Notes: a model not told the origin generated them from the sequence alone. 64,000 bases of DNA from Arachis hypogaea (GCF_003086295.3 NC_092044.1:71290528-71354527); one strand, 5' to 3'; positions 1-10,741 are shown, counted from the stretch's first letter. Translations and numbers: made by a program.

Positions 1-1377
1 CTCTTCTGTATTGCTTGGAAGAGTACTAGGAGGGAGTTCAGTAATTCTCTTACTCAGCTGACCCACTTGTGCCTCCAAGTTTCTAATGGAGGACCTTGTT
101 TCAGTCATGAAACTTTGAGTGGTTTTGATTAGATCAGAGACCATGGTTGCTAAGTCAGAGTGGCTCTGCTTAGAATTCTCTGTCTGTTGCTGAGAAGATG
201 ATGGAAAAGGCTTGCCATTGCTAAACCTGTTTCTTCCACCATTATTGTTGTTGAAACCTTGTTGAGGTCTCTGTTGATCCTTCCATAAGAGATTTGGGTG
301 ATTTCTCCATGAAGGATTATAGGTGTTTCCATAGGGTTCTCCTATGTAATTCACCTCTTCCATTGAAGGGTTCTCCGGATCATAAGCTTCTTCTTTAGAT
401 GAAGCGTCCTTAGTACTGCCTGGTGCAGCTTGCATTCCAGACAGACTTTGAGAAATCATATTGACTTGCTGAGTCAATATTTTGTTCTGAGCCAGTATGG
501 CATTCAGAGTATCAATCTCAAGAACTCCTTTCTTCTGATTCGTCCCACTGTTCACAGGATTCCTTTCAGAAGTGTACATGAATTGGTTATTTGTAACCAT
601 TTCAATGAGTTCTTGAGCTTCTGCAGGCATCTTCTTCAGATGAAGAGATCCTCCAGCAGAGCTGTCCAATGATATCTTGGACAGTTCAGATAGACCATCA
701 TAGAAGATACCTATGATGCTCCATTCAGAAAGCATGTTAGAAGGACACTTTCTGATCAATTGTTTGTATCTTTCCCAAGCTTCATAGAGGGATTCACCTT
801 CCTTCTGTCTGAAGGTTTGGACTTCCACTCTAAGCTTACTCAATTTTTGAGGTGGAAAGAACTTTTCCAAGAAGGCATTGACTAGCTTTTCCCAAGAGTT
901 CAGACTTTCTTTAGGTTGTGAGTCCAACCATATCCTAGCTCTGTCTCTTACAGCAAAAAGGAATAGCATAAGTCTGTAGACCTCAGGGTCAACCCCATTG
1001 GTCTTGACAGTGTCACAGATTTGCAAGAATTCAGCTAAAAACTGATGAGGATCTTCCAATGGAAGTCCATGGTTCTTGCAATTCTGTTGCATTAGAGAAA
1101 CTAATTGAGGTTTAAGCTCAAAGTTGTTTGCTCCAATGGCAGGGATAGAGATGCTTTTCCCATAGAAGTCGGGAGTAGGTGCAGTAAAGTCACCCAGCAC
1201 CTTCCTTGCATTGTTGGCATTGTTGTTGTTTTCGGCTGCCATGTCTTCTTCTTTGAAGAATTCTGTTAGGTCCTCTACAGAGAGTTGCACTTTAGCTTCT
1301 CTTAGCTTTCGCTTCAAGGTCCTTTTAGGTTCAGGGTCAGCTTCAACAAGAATGCCTTTGTCTTTGCTCCTGCTCAT
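1..1377 (-). CDS. gag: Gag polyprotein of E1-1, partial, open at the window edge
   Basis: An uninterrupted frame of 459 codons starts at ATG 1377-1375 (MSRSKDKGILVEADPEP) and continues past base 1. I checked every codon and found no stop. The N-terminus is basic (TLKRKLREAK). Residues about 75-260 hold the retrotransposon-gag region (FELKPQLVSLMQQN, DPHQFLAEFLQICDTVK, ARIWLDSQP, SWEKLVNAFL, LYEAWERYKQLIRKCP). A Gln/Asn/Gly-rich segment follows (GFNNNNGGRNRF), then TRSSIRNLEAQVGQLSKR. The same protein is found, broken, in G1 at 52219-53108 plus 41346-41799. Its role would be assembly of the virus-like particle. Protease and pol would follow to the left, outside the window. Confidence 0.9.
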   Translation of the reverse strand, partial: MSRSKDKGILVEADPEPKRTLKRKLREAKVQLSVEDLTEFFKEEDMAAENNNNANNARKVLGDFTAPTPDFYGKSISIPAIGANNFELKPQLVSLMQQNCKNHGLPLEDPHQFLAEFLQICDTVKTNGVDPEVYRLMLFLFAVRDRARIWLDSQPKESLNSWEKLVNAFLEKFFPPQKLSKLRVEVQTFRQKEGESLYEAWERYKQLIRKCPSNMLSEWSIIGIFYDGLSELSKISLDSSAGGSLHLKKMPAEAQELIEMVTNNQFMYTSERNPVNSGTNQKKGVLEIDTLNAILAQNKILTQQVNMISQSLSGMQAAPGSTKDASSKEEAYDPENPSMEEVNYIGEPYGNTYNPSWRNHPNLLWKDQQRPQQGFNNNNGGRNRFSNGKPFPSSSQQQTENSKQSHSDLATMVSDLIKTTQSFMTETRSSIRNLEAQVGQLSKRITELPPSTLPSNTEE

Positions 1378-2860
1378 ATGAAAGAGAAGAAAACAAGAAA
1401 ATATGGAATCCTCTTTGTCACAGTATAGAGATTCCTTGAGGTGTTAGAGGAAAAGAAAAATAGAAGGAAGAGGTAGAAGAATTTGAACTTAGAAAGATAG
1501 AGTTCGAATTGTGCATTGAGGAGGAGTGTTAGTCCATAAATAGAAGGATTTGAGAAGAGGGGAAGAATTTTCGAAAATTAAAGAAAGAAATTTTGAAAAT
1601 TTGATTGATAATTTTCGAAAACTAAGATTGAAAAAGAAATAAAGTGATTTTTGAAAAAGATTTTGAAATTGAAAGTCAAAGAGATATGATTTGAAAACTA
1701 TTTTGAAAAAGATGTGATTAAAAAGATATGATTGAAAAGCAATTTAAGAAGATTTGATTTTTAAAATCAATGACTTGGCTAACAAGAAAAGATATGATTC
1801 AAACATTAAACCTTTCTCAACAGAAAAGGCAACATACTTGAAATGTTGAATCAAATCATTAATTATTAGCAAGTATTTTTGAAAAAGGAGAGAAATTGAT
1901 TTTGAAAATATATGATTGAAAAGATATGATTTGAAAAAGATTTGATTTTGAAAAATTATGAAAACTTGAAAAAAATTTGCATTAAAAACAACATCTTCCC
2001 TCTTGTGCCATCCTGGCGTTAAACGCCCAGAATGGTATCCATTCTGGCGTTTAACGCCCAAAATGCTACCCTTTTGGGCGTTAAACGCCCAACCAGGCAC
2101 CCTGGCTGGCGTTTAAACGCCAGTTTTCCTTCCTTACTGGGCGTTTTGAATGCCCAGCTTTTTCTCTGTAATTCCTCTGCTGTATGTTCTGAATCTTCAA
2201 TTCTCTGTATTATTGACTTGAAAAAGACACAAATTAAAAATTTTTTGGATTTTTAATGATGAGGAATAATCAAAATGCAACTAAAAATCAAATAAACAAT
2301 GCATGCAAGACACCAAACTTAGAAGTTTGTATACTACTGACACTAACAAGTTGAGAATGCATATGAGAAACAACAAAACACACAAAACAAGAGAATTTCA
2401 AGATCAGAGCAAGTAAATCATCAAGAACAACTTGAAGATCAATGAAGACACATGCATGAATTTTAAAAATGCAAGAAGAACAGAAACATGCAATTGACAC
2501 CAAACTTAAAATGAGACACTAGACTCAACAAGAAATATAGAATATTTTTGGTTTTTATGATTTTGTAAGTTTTTGGTTTTTTCGAAAATTTATGTGGAAA
2601 AGAAAATAAAGAGATTCAAAATTTTTAATAAGAATTCCAGGAATCATGCAATGTTAGTCTAAAGCTTCAGTCTAAAGAAATTAGACATGGCTAGCCAAGC
2701 TTCAGCAGGACATTACATTCAAGAGCTAAATTGAAGAAAATCAATCAGCTTTGGTGATGATGAAAACATCACCTTGAAACACTAGAATTCATTCTTAAAA
2801 ATTCTGAAAAATACCTAATCTAAGCAACAAGATGAACCCTCAGTTGTCCAAACTCAAACA
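1378..2860 (-). other. 5' leader of E1-1 between PBS and gag
   Basis: No gene is seen. The part next to gag (about 1560-1980) is a T/A low-complexity tract when read in sense, made of TTTTTCAAAATC-like units. A TATA-like CTATTTATGG lies near 1536-1545, about 160 nt before the gag ATG. Two PPT-like motifs (caccaaactta on the plus strand) lie at 2311-2321 and 2498-2508. A palindromic array sits at 2013-2157. The related leader of G1 (53109-54672) shares the flanking sequence but lacks that array. Confidence 0.75.
2013..2157. repeat. Family-A palindromic word array in the gag leader (5 copies)
   Basis: Five words of the type CTGGCGTTTAACGCCAG / GGGCGTTAAACGCCC lie at 2013-2030, 2044-2060, 2075-2091, 2106-2123 and 2138-2157, separated by about 15 unrelated bases. 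Each is a near-perfect inverted repeat with arms GGGCG or TGGCG and a TTTAA centre. The same word recurs in the LTR of this element (4017-4093). Confidence 0.9.
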
Positions 2861-2879
2861 ATCCCCGGCAACGGCGCCA
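2861..2879 (-). other. Primer binding site (tRNA-Asp type)
   Basis: The plus strand reads ATCCCCGGCAACGGCGCCA. As I know it, this equals the 3' end of plant tRNA-Asp(GUC) including CCA, so the minus strand is a full 19-nt PBS. It lies 6 nt from the LTR end. This fixes the element on the minus strand and 2886-4494 as its 5' LTR. It is not a tRNA gene. Confidence 0.9.
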
Positions 2880-2885
2880 AAAACA

Positions 2886-4494
2886 TGGTGCACGAAATTG
2901 TGATCATCAATGGCGCCATCAACATGGTACGCACAATTGTAATCTCAACTCTTTATCACAACTTCGCACAACTAACCAGCAAGTGCACTGGGTTGTCCAA
3001 GTAATAAACCTTACGCGAGTAAGGGTCGATCCCACGGAGATTGTTGGTATGAAGCAAGCTATGGTCATCTAGTAAATCTCAGTCAAGCAGATTCAAATGG
3101 TTATGGAGGATTGATAATTAAAAGATGAATAAAACATAAAGATAGAGATACTTATGTAATTCATTGGTGAGAATTTCAGATAAGCGTTGGGAGATGCTTT
3201 GTCCCTTCCGTCTCTCTGCTTTCCTACTGTCTTCATCCAATCCTTCTTACTCCTTTCCATGGCAAGCTGTATGTTGGGCATCACCGTTGTCAATGGCTAC
3301 AGTCCCGTCCTCTCAGTGAAAATGTTCAACACGCTCTGTCACAGCACGACTATTCAGCTGTCAGTTCTCGATCATGTCGGAATAGAATCTAGTGATTCTT
3401 TTGCGTCTGTCACTAACACCCCACAATCGCGAGTTTGAAGCTCGTCACAGTCATTCAATCCTTGAATCCTACTCAGAAAACCACAGACAAGGTTTAGACT
3501 TTCCGGATTTTCTTGAATGCCGCCATCAATTCTAGCTTATACCACGAAGATTTCGATTAAGGGATCCAAGAGATATCCACTCAATCTAAGGTAGAACGGA
3601 GGTGGTTGTCAGGCACACGTTCATAGGTGAGAATGATGATGAGTGTCACGGATCATCACATTCATCAAGTTGAGGAACAAGTGATATCTTAGAACAAGAA
3701 TAAGCCGAATTGAATAGAAGAACAATAGTAATTGCATTAATACTCGAGGTACAGCAGAGCTCCACACCTTAATCTATAGTGTGTAGAAACTCCACCGTTG
3801 AAAATACATAAGTGATAATAGTGATCATTGGCTTCGGCCCCAGAGAGGGAACCAGAAGAACCAAGATGAAAATACAATAGCAAAAGGTCCTATTTGTAGA
3901 GAAATAGTAGCTTAGGGTTTACAAAGATGAGTAAATGACATAAAAATCCACTTCCGGGCCCACTTGGTGTGTGCTTGGGCTGAGCATTGAAGCATTTTCG
4001 TGTAGAGACTTTTTTTGGAGTTAAACGCCAGCTTTTGTGCCAGTTTGGGCGTTTAACTCCCATTCTTGTGCCAGTTCCGGCGTTTTACGCCAGAATTCTT
4101 GAGCTGACTTGGAACGTCTGTTTGGGCCATCAAATCTCGGGCAAAGTATGAACTATTATATATTGCTGGAAAACCCAGGATGTCTAGTTTCCAACACAAT
4201 TGAGAGCGCGCCAATTGGGCTTCTGTAGCTCCAGAAAATCTACTTCGAGTGCAGGGAGGTCAGAATCCAACAGCATCTGCAGTCCTTTTCAGCCTCTGAA
4301 TCAGATTTTTGCTCAGGTCCCTCAATTTCAGCCAGAAAATACTTGAAATTACAGAAAAACACAAAAACTCATAGTAAAGTCCAGAAAAGTGAATTTTAAT
4401 TAAAAACTAATAAAAATATAATAAAAACTAACTAAAATATACTAAAAACATACTAAAAACAATGCTAAAAAGCGTATAAATTATCCGCTCATCA
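2886..4494 (-). repeat. 5' LTR of E1-1 (family A, 1609 bp)
   Basis: The boundaries are TGATGAGCGGATAATTTATACGC at 4494 and ATTTCGTGCACCA at 2886 when read on the minus strand, with TG...CA ends. The body aligns with LTRs at 21868, 36365, 50021, 54699, 56673 and 62750. Palindromic words lie at 4017-4093, and a weak TATA-like CTACAAATAGG lies near 3890-3901 in sense. The right flank ATCAC (4495-4499) would be one copy of the target duplication. Confidence 0.9.
4017..4093. repeat. Family-A palindromic word array in the E1-1 LTR
   Basis: Three words occur: GGAGTTAAACGCCAG, GGGCGTTTAACTCCC and CCGGCGTTTTACGCCAG. In LTR sense they lie upstream of the presumed TATA box near 3895, so within U3. Some arms read GGAGTT/AACTCC rather than GGCGTT/AACGCC, and in GGGCGTTTAACTCCC the two sides are only partly complementary. 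Confidence 0.85.
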
Positions 4495-5030
4495 ATCACT
4501 CCATCAAAAATGCATTTTGGGCCAATACAAGAAGCAGGGATGCATACGAGTATTTTAGAGATGTTGTTTTATTTGATACCATTTACAACACAAACATGTA
4601 TTCAGTTCACTACGATATAGTTTTAGGTTCACAGAGGCATTGCAAAGGGCTATTGAGCCTGTATGCCAACATCAATTCACCGATGCTGTATTTGGAATAT
4701 TAAACGGGTACAAGTGACACGAAGAAATCGAATAAGAGATAAGCCATGTTAAACTCGTTTACAAAAGACGCATTCGACAGAAATTGAAATAATTTTGTCA
4801 CAAAGTACGGTGTTGGAGGCAATAAGTGGCTTTTAGGTAACTGAAGTTTTAATTTGAATTATTTGATGCTGTTAGTTTTTCGGTGAAAACGAGTATAACC
4901 TTCGGTTCATTCTTGCGCATGTTTTCGGTTCATTCTGCAAAGCTATTTGAATATCACAATTTATGGATGCCAGTTTATCTGGATTATCACTTTTGGCCGG
5001 GATGAGAAGAACAAAAAGGAGCGAGAGCAC
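4495..5030 (+). pseudogene. Relic of a FAR1/Mutator-like transposase in the oldest host DNA
   Basis: The plus frame from 4506 to 4703 encodes about 65 residues before a TAA. It contains FWANTRSRDAYEYFRDVVLF and DTIYNTNMYS, matching the MULE/FAR1 transposase core as I know it (FW-ADxRSRxAYxYFGDVVxFDTTY). The first catalytic-type Asp is visible in FDTIYNTN. The rest of the stretch is decayed; it includes a short direct repeat of CGGTTCATTC around 4906-4942. It is squeezed between two minus-strand retrotransposons, E1-1 and E2. It could descend from a FAR1-like host gene, but a MULE is likelier in this context. Confidence 0.65.
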
Positions 5031-6526
5031 TGACGTTAGGATTTTTGCTAGTAAAGAATTTTATACAAATAGTTGCGTTGTAGATATAGATTCTAAACCA
5101 ACAGAAATCCCATCGTGCAAACGTTTTGGTTGTCACAAGTAACAAACCCCTTTAAAATTGATAACTGAGTATTTAAACCTCGGGTCGTCTTCTCAAGGAA
5201 TTGCAGGGAAGTATGTTCTTATTATTGGTTATGGAGGTTGTAAATTGGGGTTTTGAGAACGAGGAATGAATATGGCAATTAATTTAAATGACAATTAAAA
5301 TGAATAAATACTGTAAAACAAACCTTTTGGCAAGGTATGAGAAATTGGAAGTCCAGACTTAGTTATTCTTGTCAATAATAATAAAAGTTGAATCTTAATT
5401 CCACTTAGTTGACCTTTGCTAAAGCAAAGGAAAATCAAGGGACTAATTAGTTTGACCTTCGAATCATATTTATTTCCTAAGAAAAGGTTGGGATTATTGA
5501 AGTTCAGTTCAATTAGCAAAGATAACAGTTATCAATTATGTTGAGCTAAGATAACTCCTGAGTTACTGATTTCTTAACCAAGACCAAAAAGGGAAAAGTA
5601 AATTAATTCTACTGGAATGAAAATGTCTTCAGATTGGGAATAATCAATGGCATAAATAAAAGAAGGCAATACTAAACTGAAATACCTCAAATAACATTCA
5701 ATAAAAAAATCATCATGAATGTGACATAAGCCAAATAGGCAACATAACTAATATAAGCATTAAAGTATCTGAAAATAAGAAATAAATATAAAGTAAAAGA
5801 ACATTGAACCTAGGATCGAGAGTCACTCCTAAAACTAAGAGAAGTCCTAAATCCTAATCCTAAAGAGAGAGGAGAGAACCTCTCTCCAACTAAACCTAAA
5901 TCATGGAAAGTAACTAAAAATTCGATTCTCTGAATGGATGCATTCCCCCACTTCATAACCTCTGGTCTATGCCTTCTGGACTTGGATTTGGGCCAAAAAG
6001 GGCTTCAAAATTCGCTATGAATGCTTTCTGTAATTTCTGGTGCGTGGCCTCTGTCACGCGTCCGCGTGGGTCACGCGATCGCGTCAATTGGAGTTTTCCT
6101 TGTTACGCGGTCGCGTCAGTTATGCAGCCGCGTCATAGGTGTTCTTCTTTAGGTGCGCGGTTGCGTCAGTCATGCGGCCGCGTCGCTGCTTCTTTGCTCT
6201 TGGCACGCGGTCGCGTCGTCCATGCGATCGCGTGGATGCCAGTTTCTCCAAAACTCCATTTTACGCTTTCCTTCCACTTTTGTATGTTTCCTTTTCCACC
6301 CTTTAAGTCATTCCTGCCTTAGAAGATTTGAAACTACTCAACACACTAATCATGGCATCGAATGGAAATAAAGGTAATTAATATGAATAGGAAACATGTT
6401 TTTCACATACATCACATAATAAGGAAGGGAAAGTAAAACCATGCAGTTAATATGAATAAGTGGGTGAAGGATTGAATAAATCACTCAAACTAAGCACAAA
6501 ATATATCACAAAATATGGGTTTATCA
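5031..6526 (-). repeat. 3' LTR of E2 (family B, 1496 bp)
   Basis: In sense it opens TGATAAACCCATATTTTG at 6526 and closes CTAACGTCA at 5031. It is almost the same as 13103-14425 over the shared part and related to 61296-62749. Palindromic words lie at 6053-6233. No convincing TATA box is seen. A PPT abuts it at 6527. Confidence 0.9.
6053..6233. repeat. Family-B palindromic word array in the 3' LTR
   Basis: About nine words of the type CACGCGATCGCGTG occur, including TCACGCGTCCGCGT, TCACGCGATCGCGT, TACGCGGTCGCGT, CATGCGGCCGCGT and CATGCGATCGCGTG. Each is a CpG-dense 12-14 bp inverted repeat, and they are spaced by some 5-25 bp. The same word is found inside the element at 10742-11199. Confidence 0.9.
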
Positions 6527-6565
6527 ACCTCCCCACACTTAAACAATAGCATGTCCTCATGCTAT
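6527..6565 (-). promoter_or_regulatory. Polypurine tract with adjoining hairpin (E2, 3' end)
   Basis: In sense the sequence is a perfect 8-bp hairpin ATAGCATG-AGGA-CATGCTAT (6565-6546), then TTGTTT, then the purine tract AAGTGTGGGGAGGT, which ends against the LTR start. The PPT primes plus-strand DNA synthesis in this kind of element. The hairpin has counterparts with different stems in other families (58345-58364, 32753-32772, 17168-17187). Confidence 0.8.
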
Positions 6566-8173
6566 ATCCAAGGTAAAAAGTAAGGTTGAAGTGGTGGAAT
6601 GCCATGCAATCCAATTCTAATCTAAATGCAACTAACTAAATGCATGATGCAATTCTAATTTTATTCACTCATATATAAAGCTTACATGTAGTTAAAATCA
6701 ATTTACATTCTCAAGGAATCATATATATATATAGCCAACCTTAGATAATGTTAAAGCACTTTTATACTTGAGATGGGAAGAAAAATATTTTATAAACTTG
6801 CAAGACAATTAACAAATTAAGCATAGATATATGTTGATGAGTTATTGAACCCTCACTGGATTTTGTGTTTACTCTCTAATCACTCAGTGTTTATTGGGTT
6901 AATCACTCTATTCTTCTTTTTATCCTTACTTTCTATAACTTTGTTCTTCATCTAACCAATCAACAATTATAAAATATAGATATACCAAAAATCATGAGGT
7001 CTTTAATTAAGGTAGTAATGGGGCCAAGGTAAAGGTAAGGATATATATAAGGCTAAGTGAGCTAATAAGTGAATCTTTAATTAGTCTAAGATCTCACCTA
7101 ACATACATAATTTCTAAAGTAAAGCTTCTTTACCTGTTTTCCCATATTTTTCCCACTTTTGATATTACATGCTCATATTTTATTTTTATTCTATGTGCAT
7201 TGCTTTTTTTTTTTTTGATGCACATGGTAATTTAATTAATTTAATTTCACATGAGCATGTTTCCCAAAAATTCTTAATTTGGAACATCTTTATTCTTTTC
7301 AACTTTCTATCCTATTTTTCATTATCCATGTTCCCAATAGGTTTCCCCACACTTTAACAATACACAATGTTTATCTTAAGCTAACCAAGGATTCAACTTG
7401 GGATTTTTATTTTGTTTTTTTGCTTAAAGCTAGTAATGTGGTTATAAAACAGAAGGGGATTAAAGCTCAAGGGGGCTAACAAGGATGACATAAAAGGTAG
7501 GCTTTATTTGGGATAAGTGAGTTAATAATCAAACATGGCCTCAATCACTCTCTTGGTATGTATCTATATTCTATAATCGGACACATAGATTAAAACAAAG
7601 CAAATAATACCAGAATAAAAAAGAAGGATGAAACACACAGGAATAAAATATTATGGTTTAAATGTAACCATACAATTAAGCTCAAAACTCACAGGCTGTA
7701 TGTTCTCAAACTCATAAATCATATATCATTCATATATGTCATGCAGGTTTAGTTAAAATTTCCCATTATTCTCATAAAAAAAATTGTTTTGGGTGGCCTT
7801 TAAGGTTTTAGTGTTTCTCCTTGATGAAATGTTGTTAACTAACTAACATGTAATGCTATATATACAAGGTGTGGATTGTTTCTATTCTGTTAAAGTCTCT
7901 AGCCTACTTCCTTTTTATTTTTCAATCAAGTCAACTATCATATACTAAAAAGGGTAAACTATACTAATTAATCCACTTAAAATAAAAATAGTAAACTAAT
8001 GTGAAAATCAAGCTAAAATATCCAAAGTAGTATACATATAGCTCAAAGTGCAAAATGCAAAAGGTACAATAAAAAGCAAAAAAAAGAAAAATATGCAAAA
8101 ATACATAAAATGAACAAAATAAGAGAAAGTTTGTAATGGTTCACCAAAATAAAGATACGCCAGAGATGGCAAT
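6566..8173 (-). other. AT-rich 3' untranslated region of E2
   Basis: No gene can be supported. The stretch is AT-rich with a short (AT)n run at 6722-6732 and a T run at 7206-7216. It lies between the accessory ORF with its hairpin and the terminal PPT, so it is the probable 3' UTR of the accessory transcript. Confidence 0.6.
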
Positions 8174-8210
8174 CTCCCCGCACTTAAATAACAGCATCGT
8201 CCTCGACGCT
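8174..8210 (-). promoter_or_regulatory. Second hairpin/PPT-like module, just after the accessory ORF
   Basis: In sense the stretch holds AGCGTCG-AGGA-CGATGCT (7-bp stem with one G-T pair) at 8210-8193, then GTTATTTAAGTGCGGGGAG. This is the same layout as the true PPT module at 6527-6565, with a different stem. It sits about 25 nt past the stop of the accessory ORF. It could be an extra PPT or a transcript-end element. Confidence 0.6.
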
Positions 8211-8235
8211 CACTCAAGCTGGGTGTGAAGGAGTG

Positions 8236-9663
8236 TCATCCCCAGAAGGATGGGTAGCTGGAGTCTATATGGTGGTGGTCTGAGGATTTGGCTGCTGCAG
8301 AGGAGGTGCTGACTGTATAGGGATCGGGATCTGCAACCTGAATCTGATGTGGGACCTCCTGCTGTGGTGCAGCCTGCTCTGTGCCTTCCTGTTCTGTCTC
8401 TCTCTGTGGATGGGTCTCCTCCTCATGCTCATCCGCCTCCTCCTCAGATGGCTCCGATGGTGTGTCAGGCTCGGAAGGGATGTCACTGCCAGATCGTATC
8501 AATAGCTTCAGGTGCTCATAATGTCGCCAGCTGCGGCGCTCAGATCGCTCATACAGGCGCCAGTTGCGGTGCTCCATCCTATCTAGCTGCTGAAACAAGC
8601 GGTGCACTAGGTGATAAACTGGCTCTGAGGCAGGTGGAAGGGCAGTACTGGTAGCAGGGGTAGCTGTGGAGGAAGAAAGACCAGCGGAAGGTGTAGCTGT
8701 CTCATCGGTAGTAGTGAAGGGTGGGGGTTTGTAGCCCAAAGCTAGAAAGTTCCTACTATGAGGAATAATCTTCCTGCAGTCTGCAGCCGGTGGCTTTTCA
8801 TCGGCATCCTCCCAAGGCACGTCAGCTCGACGGCCCAGCTGTGTAACCAAATAGGGAAAGGGAAGAGTGCCTCGGACGTGGACCCTAGCCATGTAGGACC
8901 GGATAAAGCGTGGCAGGTACAGGTCCTTACCCTTCATCACACACCAAAGGAGGGTGATCATAGCGGCCGGTATCTTTGTCTCATGGGTACTCGGCATAAC
9001 ATAGTTGCTCAAGATCTGGTGCCATAGCCGAGCCTCATCATTTAAGTAAACCCGCTTGATTCCCGTAGGCATGGTGGTATCCTGACCCATTTCCCACGGA
9101 ACAGTCGGGTCAAGGGCTATCCTGGCCTTGATAGCATCCCAATCAAACTTCATGAAACGCATGTCTTCCTCAGCCTTTTTGTACCCATCAGGCTGATCGG
9201 ACTTGGGTGGGAGCTGCAGAATGGCCTCAATGGCCTCTTCAGTGACCAGTATCTGCGTTCCTCTTAGGTTCACTGCATCTAGGGAAGTGATGAAGTAATT
9301 GCAGTAAAATTCCCTTACCCAAGATGCATTGACCTCTGTCAGGTTTCTCTCCAGGAAGAACCAGCCTCTTTGTTTGATTTGATCAGAGGTATATTGCTGG
9401 AGTTCTTTTGGGATTTTCAGAGTCCGCTCTAAGTACAGGTTCCTGGAGGTTGCAAACGCCAGATATTTCAACTCGCAGTATCGGTTTGCAAACTTTATGG
9501 GATCAGTAGCAGGGAGTAGCTGGTCAGCCTTCTCCTGTGCGGTAAAGTGTTTCTCTCGCCAGGAGGCATCATGCATAAGATCTATGATAGACATTGATGA
9601 GTCTCCTCTTTTACGTTTGCCAGTGGTAGCCTTTCCTTTTCCCTTTCTCTGGGAATCTGACAT
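8236..9663 (-). CDS. Accessory ORF (aORF) of E2, 'putative plant transposon protein' type
   Basis: An intact frame of about 475 residues starts at ATG 9663 (MSDSQRKGKGKATTGKRKRG). The 38 residues that extend the open frame upstream are hydrophobic leader translation. The N-terminus is Lys/Arg/Ser-rich and could act as a nuclear-localisation or nucleic-acid-binding tail. The central part carries IKQRGWFFLE and WVREFYCNYF, matching RRGW...V.EFYAN in the aORFs of E1c and E1b. The C-terminus has an Arg-rich helix (RNWRLYERSERRSWRHYEHL) and a Glu/Gln-rich tail. No catalytic motif is recognised. The family is annotated in legumes as putative plant transposon protein (PF20167 from memory, unverified). 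A family-B palindromic array lies upstream. Confidence 0.85.
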   Translation of the reverse strand: MSDSQRKGKGKATTGKRKRGDSSMSIIDLMHDASWREKHFTAQEKADQLLPATDPIKFANRYCELKYLAFATSRNLYLERTLKIPKELQQYTSDQIKQRGWFFLERNLTEVNASWVREFYCNYFITSLDAVNLRGTQILVTEEAIEAILQLPPKSDQPDGYKKAEEDMRFMKFDWDAIKARIALDPTVPWEMGQDTTMPTGIKRVYLNDEARLWHQILSNYVMPSTHETKIPAAMITLLWCVMKGKDLYLPRFIRSYMARVHVRGTLPFPYLVTQLGRRADVPWEDADEKPPAADCRKIIPHSRNFLALGYKPPPFTTTDETATPSAGLSSSTATPATSTALPPASEPVYHLVHRLFQQLDRMEHRNWRLYERSERRSWRHYEHLKLLIRSGSDIPSEPDTPSEPSEEEADEHEEETHPQRETEQEGTEQAAPQQEVPHQIQVADPDPYTVSTSSAAAKSSDHHHIDSSYPSFWG

Positions 9664-10741
9664 CTTGAAAAACAAAAAACCAGGATATAATAAAAATAGG
9701 AAAACTAATAGGCAAATAGGTTGATGATGATTTAGATAGAGATAGAAATAGCAAAAATTGGAATCAAACATCAACAATGCAATTTATGAACCAGGAGATC
9801 AAAGAGAATAAGAATGCGTGCCCTGGCATTCATGAATTGGTTTGGTGAAAGCTAAGGAAAGCACAGTTGAAAATGCCAAAACCAAGACATGAATGGAAAC
9901 ATTTTACAGAAAATTGGCAGCATTCCAGCTAAAATTGGACTGTCCCGGAAAATAAACAACAACAGAATAGTTCATATGAATCAAAAAATAAAGCTGCAAT
10001 TACATATAAGGAATATGAACATGAAAAAGGCAATGTAAAAAGCAGCATGAAACAAGAAAGTACAACATATGAACAATAGCAACAGCACAGACACAGCAGA
10101 ATTGCAAAAATCATAAAGCAAGAAACACGAACAGCGCGATCATCAGACCTAAATCCACTAACCACATCCTAGGCTACCTAACAACCTAGAATCCACTACA
10201 ACATGCTTATCTAACTAGCCTAAATATGAACAAAAAGAGAAAAAATATGAAGCAACTACGAATGGATAGAAGGGTGATGTTTTGCGGAACCTGAAAGGCT
10301 AAGGAAGGAGATTGGGGCAGTGAGGTGGCTGGGGAATGGCGGTGATGGCGTCCAGCGCGGCGGCAGAGGTTGGCGCCGCTGCGGTGGCTGCTGTGCGGGG
10401 CAGGGGCTGCGGGAAAGGAAGGGGTAGTGGGGATTGGAAGGGTTGGGACGGGGGGTTGAAGGTGTTAGTGGTTGGAGGTGGCGCGGATGTTGTGGGCGGC
10501 GGGGAGGGTGGCGATCGCGGAGGGGGGCAGCGGCGGTAGAGGGAGAATGGGGAAAGAAGAAGAAGAAAGAGGGGGGAGGAAGGAGGTTGGCGTGGTGGCT
10601 GGTTCTGGGTGGTCGACGGGGGCGGGGGTGGCCGATGGTGGTAGCTGGGTGGTTGGAGAAGAAGAGAGGGAGGGGAGGGTTTTGGGGTGGGGCGCGACGG
10701 ATAGGGTTCGCGTGACTTGGGGGGTTATAAATTTGAATCCA
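9664..10741 (-). other. Upstream region of the E2 aORF: CT-rich leader and possible 5' UTR intron
   Basis: In sense, 10741-10256 is strongly C/T-rich with Pro/Ser-coding low complexity (CCACCGCC-like), resembling a plant 5' UTR rather than a gene. A TATA-like TTTATAA lies at 10726-10732, at its start. From about 10255 to 9664 it becomes T-rich, beginning GTAGTTGC and ending TTTTTGTTTTTCAAG next to the ATG, which would suit a 5' UTR intron. Splicing is inference only. The open frame at 10256-10759 is probably not a gene. Confidence 0.45.

Larger units (their letters stand above)
1..4494 (-). mobile_element. Family-A Ty3/gypsy LTR retrotransposon E1-1 (5' half)
   Basis: Read on the minus strand the order is 5' LTR, PBS, leader, gag, and the element runs off the left edge of the window. 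The LTR opens TGATGAGCGG and closes GTGCACCA, the same termini as six other LTRs here. It resembles the peanut FIDEL/Feral-type elements as I remember them (inference). It ends at 4494 against a FAR1/MULE relic; the matching target duplication would lie outside the window. The gag frame is undamaged as far as it can be seen, so this is a fairly young copy. Confidence 0.9.

Noticed and set aside
1560..1980. Microsatellite or satellite array
   Set aside because: A-rich low complexity without a fixed period; it is a leader tract shared by family-A elements.
2861..2879. tRNA-Asp gene fragment
   Set aside because: Only the 3' end is present, next to an LTR; it is the primer binding site of a minus-strand element. 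The same applies at 13082 and 54673.
3187..3438. 83-residue ORF recurring in several places (36870, 55205, 57048, 51147, 63780)
   Set aside because: It recurs because it lies in the family-A LTR. The frame is not kept between copies.
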